From positions 1 through 64,000 of the IMG/VR virus record IMGVR_UViG_3300005613_003484: DNA of 64,000 nucleotides. One strand, 5' to 3'. The notes below the pieces were generated by a model. The model was given only the letters and a program-made list of their open reading frames with translations, made no database searches and was not told where the DNA came from. Positions 49,131 through 57,992 of the stretch are shown piece after piece (the stretch's first letter is position 1; each line of letters begins with the position of its first letter). The stretch comes from a virus. Both the position numbers and the translations under genes were made by a program.

Positions 49131-49289
49131 TTACCCACATATCATACAAGAAGACCCCCCTTTGCGGGAGGTCTTGTGACACTTTTTGAAGTGGTTCAAC
49201 GCTTGCTTTCGGGCTCGGAGTCTTCCTTTACAGGTCCCCTTGCCCTTCTTTTCTTTGTTGGAGTTGTGTTGCCAGTTTGGAGTTGTCAT
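49131..49289 (-). CDS. Small basic Cys-containing protein, 52 residues
   Basis: The ATG at 49289 overlaps the gp46 stop as ATGA. Product MTTPNWQHNSNKEKKGKGTC, then RLRARKQALNHFKKCHK, ending CMICG. Four Cys and two His could bind zinc. The last part of the coding region contains the terminator hairpin at 49151-49175, so termination would stop the message near its own end. Confidence 0.5.
   Translation of the reverse strand: MTTPNWQHNSNKEKKGKGTCKGRLRARKQALNHFKKCHKTSRKGGSSCMICG
49151..49175 (-). terminator. Hairpin at the end of the gp46 operon
   Basis: Ten-pair stem AAGACCTCCC/GGGGGGTCTT with a GCAAA loop, then CTTGT on the minus strand. The T run is weak. Confidence 0.6.
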
Positions 49290-50998
49290 GAGACGATCCT
49301 GGAGAACCCTTTTATCTTATCAAATTTAATGACGTTTTCAAACTTGTCATATAGTCCTTCTTTATGAGAAATAATGAATATATTAGCATCTTTAATGACA
49401 TAACGAATAATCTTCAGAAACTCATCCGTACCAAACCCATCAAGAGAACTATCAAATACTTCATCCATGATCAATAGATTAGTATTTACAGAGTTTTTAG
49501 CTCTTGCAACTTCTCTCCATGTAAAGAGAAGTGCCAAATCAATTCTCATCTTTTCACCTTCAGAGAAGGATGAATATGAGAACTTCTCATGAATTGGAGA
49601 TTGTACAGTTTCATTGAATTCCTCATCAAGTTTGAAGTTGATGTAGAAATCCATCATGGTAAGATAGCGATTAATCTGCTGATTAATCAAAGGAAGATAC
49701 TTTTTGATAATCTCCCGTTTTACACCACCATCTTTTAGAAGAGAAAATCCAAATTCATAATAATTCAACTGGTCTTTTTGTTCAGAAAGATCATCATAAA
49801 TCTTCTCCAAATCCTTTTGAAAGGAAATTAATTTGTCATGTTCAGTATTTCTGTTTTCAAGTTGATGGGTAAGTTTTTGAATTTCAGATTCAAGTTCATT
49901 GATCTGCCTCTGAACACCAGATATTGTTGAATTGTTTTTAGAAATCTCATAATTGAGATTGACGGTCTCCTTACTAATTGACTTGAACTTTTGCTCTCTT
50001 GTTTCTTCTTCTAGAATTGCTTTTTCCAGTTCTTCATAACCAGACTGCAATTCCTTTGCTTTATTTTGAGCATCTTCAATTCTATTTAACCTAAACTCTT
50101 GGTCTATGTTCTGTGTACATGTAGGGCATACCGTATTTTCATTAAAAAATTTATGCTCATTTGTAATAGTTAATACCTTTTGAGACAACTTTCCTTTCAG
50201 GTTTCCCAACTTACGAAGTTTCTCTGAGGCTCCATCAAATTTTTTTAACTCATCCTGAAGTTTCTCTAGATCATCAGAAATCTTTTTATTTTCATCCATA
50301 TAATTGCCAATTTCATTTGTAAGATTGGCAATCTTTTTTTTGTTGGCATTTATATTGGCATTTCCTCGATTCTCAAGTTCTTCAATAAAAGACTTCTGCA
50401 TCTTGATCTTCTCAAGAACTCCATCTTTTTTAATTTCAAGAATTTTAGTCTTTTCACGAAAGATCTTAATCTTCTCCTTTATGATTGAATTCATTGCAGA
50501 GAAGATTTTGATGTCAAGAAGATCTTCAATAACTTCTCTTCTATGCCCACTGGACAGTTGCATAAAAGGAACAAATGTTGATGATCCCAAAATAACAACT
50601 TGTGTAAAAGATTTATGATTCAGTTTTAAAATATTATCTTCTAAGATTCTTTGATTTGATCGATCATCTGCTTCTTTATGAAGCGTTTTTCCATTTACTT
50701 CAATATCAAAGATGTTCGGTTTCATTCCTCTCCGAACAAAATAATTTTTATTACCAACACTAAATTCAATCTCAACTAAACAATCTCTTTCATTGGTTGT
50801 GTTGACCAATTGAGGTTTGTTAATTTTGCGAAATGGTTTATTGAATAAAACAAATGTAAGGGCATCTAAAAGAGTTGATTTTCCAGATCCATTTGGACCA
50901 ACAATAATTGTATTATTGGTCTGAACAAAATCAATTTCAGTCCATTGGTTTCCAGTACTTAAGAAATTACGCCAACGAATTTTTTTAAAGGTGATCAT
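49286..50998 (-). CDS. 46: Recombination endonuclease subunit gp46 (Rad50/SbcC-like)
   Basis: 570 residues. Walker A IIVGPNGSGKSTLLDALT, a long coiled coil with the zinc hook VCPTC near the middle, the signature YSSFSEGEKMRIDLALLFTW and Walker B LLIMDEVFDSSLD. With gp47 it resects DNA ends for recombination and helps degrade host DNA. Confidence 0.95.
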   Translation of the reverse strand: MITFKKIRWRNFLSTGNQWTEIDFVQTNNTIIVGPNGSGKSTLLDALTFVLFNKPFRKINKPQLVNTTNERDCLVEIEFSVGNKNYFVRRGMKPNIFDIEVNGKTLHKEADDRSNQRILEDNILKLNHKSFTQVVILGSSTFVPFMQLSSGHRREVIEDLLDIKIFSAMNSIIKEKIKIFREKTKILEIKKDGVLEKIKMQKSFIEELENRGNANINANKKKIANLTNEIGNYMDENKKISDDLEKLQDELKKFDGASEKLRKLGNLKGKLSQKVLTITNEHKFFNENTVCPTCTQNIDQEFRLNRIEDAQNKAKELQSGYEELEKAILEEETREQKFKSISKETVNLNYEISKNNSTISGVQRQINELESEIQKLTHQLENRNTEHDKLISFQKDLEKIYDDLSEQKDQLNYYEFGFSLLKDGGVKREIIKKYLPLINQQINRYLTMMDFYINFKLDEEFNETVQSPIHEKFSYSSFSEGEKMRIDLALLFTWREVARAKNSVNTNLLIMDEVFDSSLDGFGTDEFLKIIRYVIKDANIFIISHKEGLYDKFENVIKFDKIKGFSRIVS

Positions 50999-51001
50999 AT
51001 T

Positions 51002-51265
51002 TCAATTTACAGGTGGAATTACAAAATCATCTGGTGTAATTATAGTATAACTTAATCCATTTGAAATACAAGTCTTAATTGCCATTTCTGGATCAACTTC
51101 TACAACTTTAACAATTCTTTTTTCAGTACTTTCTTGCTCTAACATCATAGCATATCTTTCAGCATCATCCTCTTCTTCAAAGAAAAACAAAACCTTTTCA
51201 TAATTCTTATTAACTACTGCATATGCACCCTCTGCAAATTTTGTTTTTTGGATGAGCATATACAT
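51002..51265 (-). CDS. DUF3110-like protein
   Basis: 87 residues from the ATG at 51265. AYAVVNKNYEKVLFFFEEED then DAERYAMMLEQ and a C-terminal GLSYTIITPDDFVIPP match DUF3110, a short family mostly found in cyanobacteria. The gene lies between gp47 and gp46, where T4 also has a small gene. Function unknown. Confidence 0.7.
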   Translation of the reverse strand: MYMLIQKTKFAEGAYAVVNKNYEKVLFFFEEEDDAERYAMMLEQESTEKRIVKVVEVDPEMAIKTCISNGLSYTIITPDDFVIPPVN

Positions 51266-51266
51266 G

Positions 51267-52316
51267 CTAGTCAACCTCGCAAGCTTCACTATAGACTTTT
51301 TCTAAAATGGATTTCATTTTTGAAACATCTAAACTGAATTCTGAATCATCAATATATCTATTCAGGATTGAAAGAGTATTTTCAACATTTTCAGTGTCTA
51401 GATCTTCAGATTGATAATAACCATTAAAGTCAAAATTTTCAACAATTTTTAAATCATTAACTCCAGATGCATAAAGTTTATCAACGAACTTATCAAACTG
51501 ACTAATGCTTGATTTCTTGTTTACAATGACCTTTACAATTTTATCTTTGTAAGGTTCAGCATTGAAAGTTTGATGTGGAGTATCTTCGTAAGAGATGATA
51601 TGAAATAACCGATGTGGATTATTGACTGGAGTGTGTTCTAGGGTTTCTGTATCAAAGATATGAAAACCTCTGGTCTCATCTACATCATGCCAATAAATCT
51701 CATATGGATTCCCAAGATAGTAAACGTTATCTTGAAAGTTTCTGTGATGATAATGTCCAGAGAAAACTTTTTTAAACTTTTGATATGTTGATTTATCGTC
51801 TCCGTGCTCCACAATATAAGAGCGATTTGCATAAAAACCCTTCATTTCAAGATGACCAAAAGCAACCTTTGCAGAAGTTTTGGCCATCATCTCTAGAGTT
51901 TGTTCACGATTTTCATCATTCATCCAAGGGATAAAGAAAGTTTGTAGATTCCCAATTGTAAGTTCTGTAGGAGATCCATAAACAATAACATTACTATACT
52001 CTCGTAAAAGAAGATCAACAGAGTTAATTTCGTTGGTATCTTTATAGTAAGCAGTGTGATTACCGACGATTGTATGAACAGTGATGCCCATATCGCGGAG
52101 AATATCATAATAGTTCTCTTTAGCCCAACTGAGAGACCAAAAATCAATCCCCTTACGAGTGTCAAAAGTATCACCCATATCGATGACAGTATCGATATTT
52201 TCTCTTTCAAGAGTTGGAAAAAACACATCATCATAGAACTTTTTGAAGTAGTCATGAAGATTCTTGTTTCCCTTTCTTGCGCCGAAATGTTGATCAGTGA
52301 TAATAGCGATCTTCAT
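51267..52316 (-). CDS. 47: Recombination endonuclease subunit gp47 (Mre11/SbcD-like)
   Basis: 349 residues. Metallophosphatase motifs: ITDQHFGARKG, VIDMGDTFDTR, TIVGNHTAYYKD, AFGHLEMKG and VFSGHYHHRN. It is the nuclease of the gp46/gp47 complex. The start overlaps the gp55 stop as ATGA. Confidence 0.95.
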   Translation of the reverse strand: MKIAIITDQHFGARKGNKNLHDYFKKFYDDVFFPTLERENIDTVIDMGDTFDTRKGIDFWSLSWAKENYYDILRDMGITVHTIVGNHTAYYKDTNEINSVDLLLREYSNVIVYGSPTELTIGNLQTFFIPWMNDENREQTLEMMAKTSAKVAFGHLEMKGFYANRSYIVEHGDDKSTYQKFKKVFSGHYHHRNFQDNVYYLGNPYEIYWHDVDETRGFHIFDTETLEHTPVNNPHRLFHIISYEDTPHQTFNAEPYKDKIVKVIVNKKSSISQFDKFVDKLYASGVNDLKIVENFDFNGYYQSEDLDTENVENTLSILNRYIDDSEFSLDVSKMKSILEKVYSEACEVD

Positions 52317-52825
52317 CGATTCAGTTTATACTGGATGTTTTCTTTAATCGTATTATAGTCTGAACTAGTACCAGAAAGCAAGCTTTCGTCAACTGACATG
52401 ACTTCAGCAAATCCTGACTTTTCAATGATTCGACTTTTAACTTCCAGTTGTCTCTTTTCCTTTTGAATCTTACGAAGAAATGCAAAGTTAATGATCTGAG
52501 TAAAGTATGCAAATGGATTGCTACTCTTTGCGGGATCAAAGTTTCGGATGTATTGAATGCAGTTTTCAATGCCATCAGAAATCATATCATCTTTAAACAC
52601 ATAATTTACAAAATTTGGTTTATGTGCTAAATGATCCCCAATCTTCTTGAAACAAGATCCAAGGTATTCATGAGTCTTTCTGAAGTCTCTAGACTCTTTG
52701 AGAAGATCAAGTTTTGTCTTGCCTTCACTCTCGGCATTAATTAAGTATTCTCTATACTTGACAATATGAAATAAAAATTCCTTATTGTTAACGTAATGTT
52801 CTGGTTTCTTTTTAGTTCTGGTCAT
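52313..52825 (-). CDS. 55: Late sigma factor gp55
   Basis: 170 residues. The helical region GDHLAHKPNFVNYVFKDDMI, then IQYIRNFDPAKSSNPFAYFT and QIINFAFLRKIQKEKRQLE matches sigma region 2 as in gp55. It directs polymerase to TATAAATA promoters such as those listed here. An early promoter lies just upstream. Confidence 0.92.
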   Translation of the reverse strand: MTRTKKKPEHYVNNKEFLFHIVKYREYLINAESEGKTKLDLLKESRDFRKTHEYLGSCFKKIGDHLAHKPNFVNYVFKDDMISDGIENCIQYIRNFDPAKSSNPFAYFTQIINFAFLRKIQKEKRQLEVKSRIIEKSGFAEVMSVDESLLSGTSSDYNTIKENIQYKLNR

Positions 52826-52849
52826 TATGAATAACTTTTAGTTATTGAA

Positions 52850-52879
52850 ATTATAACATAACGAACAGGGCCTTGACAA
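52850..52879 (-). promoter_or_regulatory. Early sigma70-type promoter for gp55
   Basis: TTGTCA (52879-52874), 18 bases, TATAAT (52855-52850), 25 bases before the gp55 start. The rest of 52826-52941 holds no gene. Confidence 0.65.
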
Positions 52880-52941
52880 GTATCAAAAACATGAGTAGAC
52901 TCTGGCTTGTCTGGGATAAAGATGAGCTATAGCTTTAGCTA

Positions 52942-53379
52942 TTATTCTTTACGATCTTTAAGATCTAGATGAAATAACTTCTCTAAGCTTTTTTTAGTTT
53001 CATCTACAGACCCTAAGAATCCCATATTTTTAGAGACTGATCTTTCATTATCAAGTTGATCATCTTCATCATCAAAATCATCTGAGTTTGAATTAATAAA
53101 AGATTTGTATAATGAAATGAGATCTATGTCATGTATTTCAGACATTGTGATGACTTTTGAAAGTCGAATAAAGTAAATTCCATCATTTGTAAGTTTCATC
53201 CAAGGCTCAATTTTTATATGATGATGATTTCGATTTGTGATATAAGTAATGACCACAGGATCTTGTAATATCAGAATTGGATCATCATCAGTATCATCCA
53301 CCATCATCAAACAAAAGATCTCCTCTCCAGAAACTAATTTTAATGCACAGTAAAATTCCTTTTCTAGATCTGAATTCAT
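52942..53379 (-). CDS. Sm-like fold protein
   Basis: 145 residues. FYCALKLVSGEEIFCLMMVD at the N-terminus, then LILQDPVVITYI, IKIEPWMKLTNDGIYFIRLS and DIDLISLYKSFI align with the proteins at 38456 and 38203 in the same order. The C-terminal 40 residues are acidic then basic. It overlaps uvsW by four bases. A small barrel of the Sm type is inferred from the strand pattern. Confidence 0.6.
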   Translation of the reverse strand: MNSDLEKEFYCALKLVSGEEIFCLMMVDDTDDDPILILQDPVVITYITNRNHHHIKIEPWMKLTNDGIYFIRLSKVITMSEIHDIDLISLYKSFINSNSDDFDDEDDQLDNERSVSKNMGFLGSVDETKKSLEKLFHLDLKDRKE

Positions 53380-54839
53380 TTTGATAATGCGACGTTTATA
53401 ATTTCATAATTGAATTTTTCTTCTTTATATACTTTAATTCTTTCGACTAAATGATTTAAGGTATAATTTCTGTTTTTGTTAAAAGTGATATCATCAGCAA
53501 TATCATATAGAGTTGCTTTTAACTTACTATCACTCTTTCTCAAGACCCTACCAATTGACTGTAGGTTTCTGATTCTTGATTTTGAAGGGGACGCAAAGAT
53601 AACATTATGAAGATTTTTAATGTTAATTCCAGTACTGAAGGTCCCATAAGATGCAACAATGATTGCGTTAGTTTGAGATTCCGTGATTTTACGAACTCTT
53701 TCCCTATCTTCGGTATCCACGCCACCATAAACGAAGAAAACCTTTCGTCCTTTTGTTGCTGATTTATTTATCATATCAAATAACGGCTGACCATGAGATT
53801 CAACTCTGGTAAACAACACCAATGTGTTTCCTTTTTGATCTAAAGTTAAGTTTTTGATGAATGTATTTCTCTTCTCATTGTCACATAAATATCGAATCTC
53901 TTCTTGATAACTATCAAACAATCTTGGATGATGTTTGAGAATGATGATCTTAATATCTAAATTTGAAAGAAATTTATTCTCAATCAGTTCCTTTGTCTTA
54001 ATTGTAGAATAAGATGGTCCAAACAATCCTTCCAAAATCCATTTATGTGTCTGACTTCCATCCAATGTTCCAGTAAATCCAAATCGATACTTTGCATCGG
54101 CAAGTTTGGTCATGATACTTACCAAAGACTTAGATTTGAAGAGATGAGCTTCATCTCCAACAACTACTTCAAATCTTTCAAAATACTTTCGATCTAACTT
54201 ATAAATTGATTGCCAAGTGGTAATAATGACTTGATTATTAGTCTCTCGTTCTTTTCCTCCATAGATTTTATGACAATATGATCCCACATCCCATCCATAA
54301 TCAGCAAAGTCCTTATACATTTGCTCTACAAGAGACGTTGTGGGAACAATGATAAGTGTATCTTTTCCCTTCTCAACATAATATCTGACCACAGAATAAA
54401 TCATCAGAGATTTACCTGATCCAGTCGGTGACACGATAAGTCTTCGATTACACTTCAGTGCATCATAGACTGCTTGTATTTGATAATCTCTGGGTTTATG
54501 TACAGAGATTGATGTCATATAATCTTTGACTCCCTCATAGGAAATCATTTTGTTTAAATCAATTGGAAGACCATAGTATTTGTTATCTTGAAACTCAAAC
54601 TTGTATCCATGGTCTTCACAGAACTTTAGAAGTTTATCTAGAAGTCCAATATAAAGTTCTCCAGTTTGAATATTGAATAATCTAATCTTTCCATCCCACC
54701 AACGATTACGATATTGGGGCATGTACTTAGCCCCTTCAACATCGAATGTAAATTGATCTGATATTTCGTGCTTAATATGAGGTTCAGTTTTGATTTTTAA
54801 ATAAACTTCATTTTTCTTGGAAATAATTAGATCACTCAT
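53376..54839 (-). CDS. uvsW: UvsW helicase
   Basis: 487 residues of superfamily 2. Walker A IVSPTGSGKSLMIYSVV, motif II VVGDEAHLF, motif III FGFTGTLDG and motif VI QSIGRVLRKSDS. UvsW acts on D-loops, R-loops and stalled forks and shifts replication from origin to recombination mode. It lies next to uvsY. Confidence 0.95.
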   Translation of the reverse strand: MSDLIISKKNEVYLKIKTEPHIKHEISDQFTFDVEGAKYMPQYRNRWWDGKIRLFNIQTGELYIGLLDKLLKFCEDHGYKFEFQDNKYYGLPIDLNKMISYEGVKDYMTSISVHKPRDYQIQAVYDALKCNRRLIVSPTGSGKSLMIYSVVRYYVEKGKDTLIIVPTTSLVEQMYKDFADYGWDVGSYCHKIYGGKERETNNQVIITTWQSIYKLDRKYFERFEVVVGDEAHLFKSKSLVSIMTKLADAKYRFGFTGTLDGSQTHKWILEGLFGPSYSTIKTKELIENKFLSNLDIKIIILKHHPRLFDSYQEEIRYLCDNEKRNTFIKNLTLDQKGNTLVLFTRVESHGQPLFDMINKSATKGRKVFFVYGGVDTEDRERVRKITESQTNAIIVASYGTFSTGINIKNLHNVIFASPSKSRIRNLQSIGRVLRKSDSKLKATLYDIADDITFNKNRNYTLNHLVERIKVYKEEKFNYEIINVALSK

Positions 54840-54843
54840 TCCG

Positions 54844-55272
54844 CTACATTCCTGATGTAAATTTCAACCAATCGATGGCGTTCTTTATTATGTATCCACG
54901 ATTTGAAAGTGATTTTATGATTTCTTCCAAGTAGCGAAGCATCGTGTCATAATATCGAATCTTCATATCGACTTTTGAAAGTCTCTCATCGGCGCTCATA
55001 TGCCTCTGTATGCTCTCCTTTTCCCTGACCTTATAGGGAAATGGTTCTTCCTCGTAAACGCTTGGTTCTGCCTTTCCTGTGTAGTAGTTATAGCGTTCTA
55101 GATATAACTTGTCGTATGTTTCTTTTGATCGTTCTCTTAGTAGCAATACTGTATTGTAAAGTTCATAGTATTTTGCATGAAGTTGTGGAATTTTAAGTGA
55201 TTCATTTGCGAGATCATCTTTATCAATCTCAGAATCACGATTCCACATCTTCTGAATTTCATCAAGATTCAT
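54844..55272 (-). CDS. uvsY: UvsY recombination mediator
   Basis: 142 residues. LYLERYNYYTGKAEPSVYEE, HMSADERLSKVDMKIRYYDT and IKSLSNRGYIIKNAIDWLKF match T4 UvsY in order and length. It loads UvsX onto gp32-coated DNA. Confidence 0.92.
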   Translation of the reverse strand: MNLDEIQKMWNRDSEIDKDDLANESLKIPQLHAKYYELYNTVLLLRERSKETYDKLYLERYNYYTGKAEPSVYEEEPFPYKVREKESIQRHMSADERLSKVDMKIRYYDTMLRYLEEIIKSLSNRGYIIKNAIDWLKFTSGM

Positions 55273-55814
55273 AAATCAATTCCAAGCATGTTCGTAACTT
55301 CGTATATACTATACTTGAAAACAGCCCTTGCTGTAAAGTACTGTTCGCTCTGTATCTTACTATCAAACTCCAAACCACTAAGACTCACAGGAAACATATC
55401 CCTGAACTTGATTTTGAAATTTGGTCTGAGATTGCTATTTAAAACTATAAGAGTCCCATCAGAAAACTGTTCCTGATAATCCTCAATATTATCACTATTC
55501 GTTACTAGATCCTTAAACTGTTGTGGAGTCTCTGGAAATCCAAGACCAGTCATCCAGTTATGAACTGCCATGTAATTTTCAAAATCCTCATCCACAAGAA
55601 ATGTCATCTCAAAATCAGTATATTCCAAAATTTCTCCAGGAATATCTAAATTTTTGAGATATGATGGTTGAATTGCAGTCCCTAATCGAATCTCTGGAAT
55701 ATTTGCCGTCTGACAAAAGAAATCAATTTTAGGGTTCTTGGCAATAATAAATTCAAATCCACTAGGAGTTAAAAAATTACGATTTTGGATTTGTCTTGAA
55801 AATGCACTTGTCAT
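55269..55814 (-). CDS. 3: Tail completion protein gp3
   Basis: 181 residues. GFEFIIAKNPKIDFFCQTAN, then DIPGEILEYTDFEMTFLVDE and YSIYEVTNMLGIDL resemble the gp3 tail-terminator proteins of cyanophages, close in size to T4 gp3 (176). It would cap the tail tube before joining. The order gp23, gp3, uvsY is typical of cyanomyoviruses. Confidence 0.78.
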   Translation of the reverse strand: MTSAFSRQIQNRNFLTPSGFEFIIAKNPKIDFFCQTANIPEIRLGTAIQPSYLKNLDIPGEILEYTDFEMTFLVDEDFENYMAVHNWMTGLGFPETPQQFKDLVTNSDNIEDYQEQFSDGTLIVLNSNLRPNFKIKFRDMFPVSLSGLEFDSKIQSEQYFTARAVFKYSIYEVTNMLGIDL

Positions 55815-55820
55815 GATCTA

Positions 55821-56096
55821 TCACTCCTTATCAGTTTCAGTTTCTATAGTTCCGAATTTTCTTGTAGTTGTCTTTCCGGGTTTTTTCATAGTTTTTCTAC
55901 CAAACGCTCTTAAAGCTTTAAGACCAGTAGAAAGGGCTGGACCAGCACCAAGTTTTACTGCAGCTGCAGTTGCACCAAGTTGTGCAAGATCTCCTATTGG
56001 AGAACGAGTCTTTCCACCTTTTTCCATATCTTTTCTGACACCTGGAGGAAGACTTTGCTTATAAGCATTCTCACAAAAGGTTCTAAAGTTCTTCAT
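55821..56096 (-). CDS. Small head-protein candidate
   Basis: 91 residues, basic and Gly/Ala-rich in the middle (LAQLGATAAAVKLGAGPALS). The N-terminus MKNFRTFCENAYKQS belongs to the same tag group as the nucleotidyltransferase (MKTFKSFIKNAY) and resembles T4 capsid-targeting peptides. It is placed between gp23 and gp3, behind the HNH gene. Function inferred only. Confidence 0.6.
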   Translation of the reverse strand: MKNFRTFCENAYKQSLPPGVRKDMEKGGKTRSPIGDLAQLGATAAAVKLGAGPALSTGLKALRAFGRKTMKKPGKTTTRKFGTIETETDKE

Positions 56097-56110
56097 GTTT
56101 TTATTTGTAT

Positions 56111-56443
56111 TTAGCGGTGCTCCTTGTAATGACGGACTCTATGACAGTTAGAACAAATCATAATACACTTCTTTGCTTCTTCCATAATAGTGTTAAGGTT
56201 TCCGTCCAACCTAGGTGCTATCTCAAAGGATTTGGTTGATGTGTCCAAATGGTGAAAGTCGTAACAGCAAGGAGGAAAACTGCCTCCACAATCATGGCAT
56301 ACATCACCAAAATGCCCTACAAGCTTTGCCTTTCTTTCATCACGTCTCCTCATTACATACATTTTGTGTTTTTCTTTGTCTCTCTTCCACCCATTCTTGT
56401 CAACATAGGTGTCGCCAATATTTGGATCAGATGGTCTAGGCAT
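56111..56443 (-). CDS. HNH endonuclease downstream of gp23
   Basis: 110 residues. Zinc pairs and HNH core: VCHDCGGSFPPCCYDFHHLD and CIMICSNCHRVRHYKEH. Such free-standing HNH genes are homing endonucleases that target conserved sites nearby, here perhaps gp23. A late promoter and terminator lie just upstream, so it is a self-contained insertion. Confidence 0.88.
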   Translation of the reverse strand: MPRPSDPNIGDTYVDKNGWKRDKEKHKMYVMRRRDERKAKLVGHFGDVCHDCGGSFPPCCYDFHHLDTSTKSFEIAPRLDGNLNTIMEEAKKCIMICSNCHRVRHYKEHR

Positions 56444-56466
56444 GTTAAATATGCATATTTCAAATT

Positions 56467-56499
56467 TATTTATAAAAAAAGACCCCTATGGGAGGGGTC
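56467..56499 (-). promoter_or_regulatory. gp23 terminator fused to a late promoter
   Basis: Stem GACCCCT/AGGGGTC (56481-56499) with a 5-base loop, then a T run that becomes TATAAATA (56474-56467). It ends gp23 and starts the HNH gene. Confidence 0.85.
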
Positions 56500-56527
56500 G
56501 AATGGATAACGGGAAAGACCCGCAAGC

Positions 56528-57949
56528 TTACATCAAGTTCTTAACAGAAACTCTTCTGTAGTAGCGGTTGGTGCCTGCCTTAATAGCACCGAAGGCAGTA
56601 TCAGTACCTTCAGCGAAGGGATTAGCGACCATGCCGTAGCGGGTCTTAAATCCGATCTTGGGCTGGAAGGTGTTCTCTCCAACGGCACGTACCATCTGTA
56701 GAGGTACATAGGGGCAGTAGAAGAGACCAGCGTCATAAGGTGAAGAACCCTTATAACCAACAACGTAATACTGGAGTGCAGTGTTGTTAGCAGCGAAGGG
56801 GTCGATATAAACGCGATACTTACCGTTGATGGTTCCAGCAAAGGTGTTGCCAGTGTCGTCAACGTTAAGGTTAGCGTTGAGGGCAGGGGTGTAATCAAGT
56901 ACACCAGCCATGGTGAGAGCAGAAGCAACATCAGCAGAAGTTAGGATGATGTTACCCTTTCCTCTACGAGTTCTCTGAGCGATCTGGTTAGCGTCTCTTT
57001 CAATTTGGAAGAGAAGACCCTTGAACTTCTCAACAGACCAACGACCGTTGGAGTCGATATCGAGGTCAAACTGACCAGCGGTAGCGGTGTTGAGTTGAGC
57101 ACCAGACTCAGCAGACTTATAGATGGTTCTGATTACTTCGCGGTTGATCTCGGCAAGAATCTCAGTAGAGAGAATGTTGGCGAGTTCTGCTTCAGCGTTC
57201 AGACCATGAATAGCCTTGAGGTCTTGTGCTAGTTCTAGGGAGTACTCTGCCTTGAGTGCTCTGGACTTCGCAGTCACGGTGACTTTCTCGATGGAGAATG
57301 CCATCTGGTTGAAGTCAGTTCCGCTCTCGCCTAGGGCTTCAGAGTCGGTAACTGCCATACCCTGACCTACGCTGTAGGTGCTAGGAGCAGCATTAGGATC
57401 GAGAACACCAGGATTAGAACCACGCTGGAGGGTAGTACCGAAACCAACAGCACCGCCGCTGTCAGAACCACCAGTGTAGTCACCCTGAGTGGTGGCATAA
57501 GCAGAGTTCTGAGCAGAGAATGCAGAATCGGGCTCGTTGAATAGGGCCTCGGTTCCAGTCATGTTCTCATAGCGAGAACGCATTGCGAAGATAAGTCCAG
57601 TAGGACCGTTCATGGGTTGAACGCCAGCAAGGTCATAAGCGACCAAGTTGGGCATGGAGCGTCTGATTAGAGAAATCAGAACGGGGTCAAAACCACCAGT
57701 TGGAGTGCCGCTATCAGTTCCGCCAGAACCGCGATAGTAAGCACCACCACCAGTGGAGAAAGAGTTGGTGGGTTGCTCTTGGAGGTCAAAACCGCCATCA
57801 GCAAAGGCTTTTTCCTCTCTGAGGAAACGCTCTTGATTTTCTAGAAGTTGGGCAGTTACAGCTCTACGATGTGAATCTTTGATCGCATCGCAACCTTCAT
57901 AATCTAGAAGGGGAGCCCACTTCTCTAGGAGTTGGGGATTGTTGTACAT
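56528..57949 (-). CDS. 23: Major capsid protein gp23
   Basis: 473 residues. FDPVLISLIRRSMPNLVAYD, then LAGVQPMNGPTGLIFAMRSR is the hallmark of cyanophage gp23. A likely gp21 cut follows L-Q-E58, so the mature chain would begin QPTNSFSTGGGAYYRG. That new N-terminal arm (63-91) is copied in the small protein at 26768-27025. A late promoter lies 44 bases upstream; codon use is GC-richer than in other genes here, as expected for a very highly expressed gene. Confidence 0.98.
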   Translation of the reverse strand: MYNNPQLLEKWAPLLDYEGCDAIKDSHRRAVTAQLLENQERFLREEKAFADGGFDLQEQPTNSFSTGGGAYYRGSGGTDSGTPTGGFDPVLISLIRRSMPNLVAYDLAGVQPMNGPTGLIFAMRSRYENMTGTEALFNEPDSAFSAQNSAYATTQGDYTGGSDSGGAVGFGTTLQRGSNPGVLDPNAAPSTYSVGQGMAVTDSEALGESGTDFNQMAFSIEKVTVTAKSRALKAEYSLELAQDLKAIHGLNAEAELANILSTEILAEINREVIRTIYKSAESGAQLNTATAGQFDLDIDSNGRWSVEKFKGLLFQIERDANQIAQRTRRGKGNIILTSADVASALTMAGVLDYTPALNANLNVDDTGNTFAGTINGKYRVYIDPFAANNTALQYYVVGYKGSSPYDAGLFYCPYVPLQMVRAVGENTFQPKIGFKTRYGMVANPFAEGTDTAFGAIKAGTNRYYRRVSVKNLM

Positions 57950-57992
57950 CTTTCTAGTGTTAGATTGCAGTTTAAGGGTTTCTTATCAAAAA

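Noticed and set aside
53764-53775. TATTTATC/TATTTATT matches inside uvsW and other coding regions
   Set aside because: They lie in the middle of conserved coding sequence, far from any start codon.
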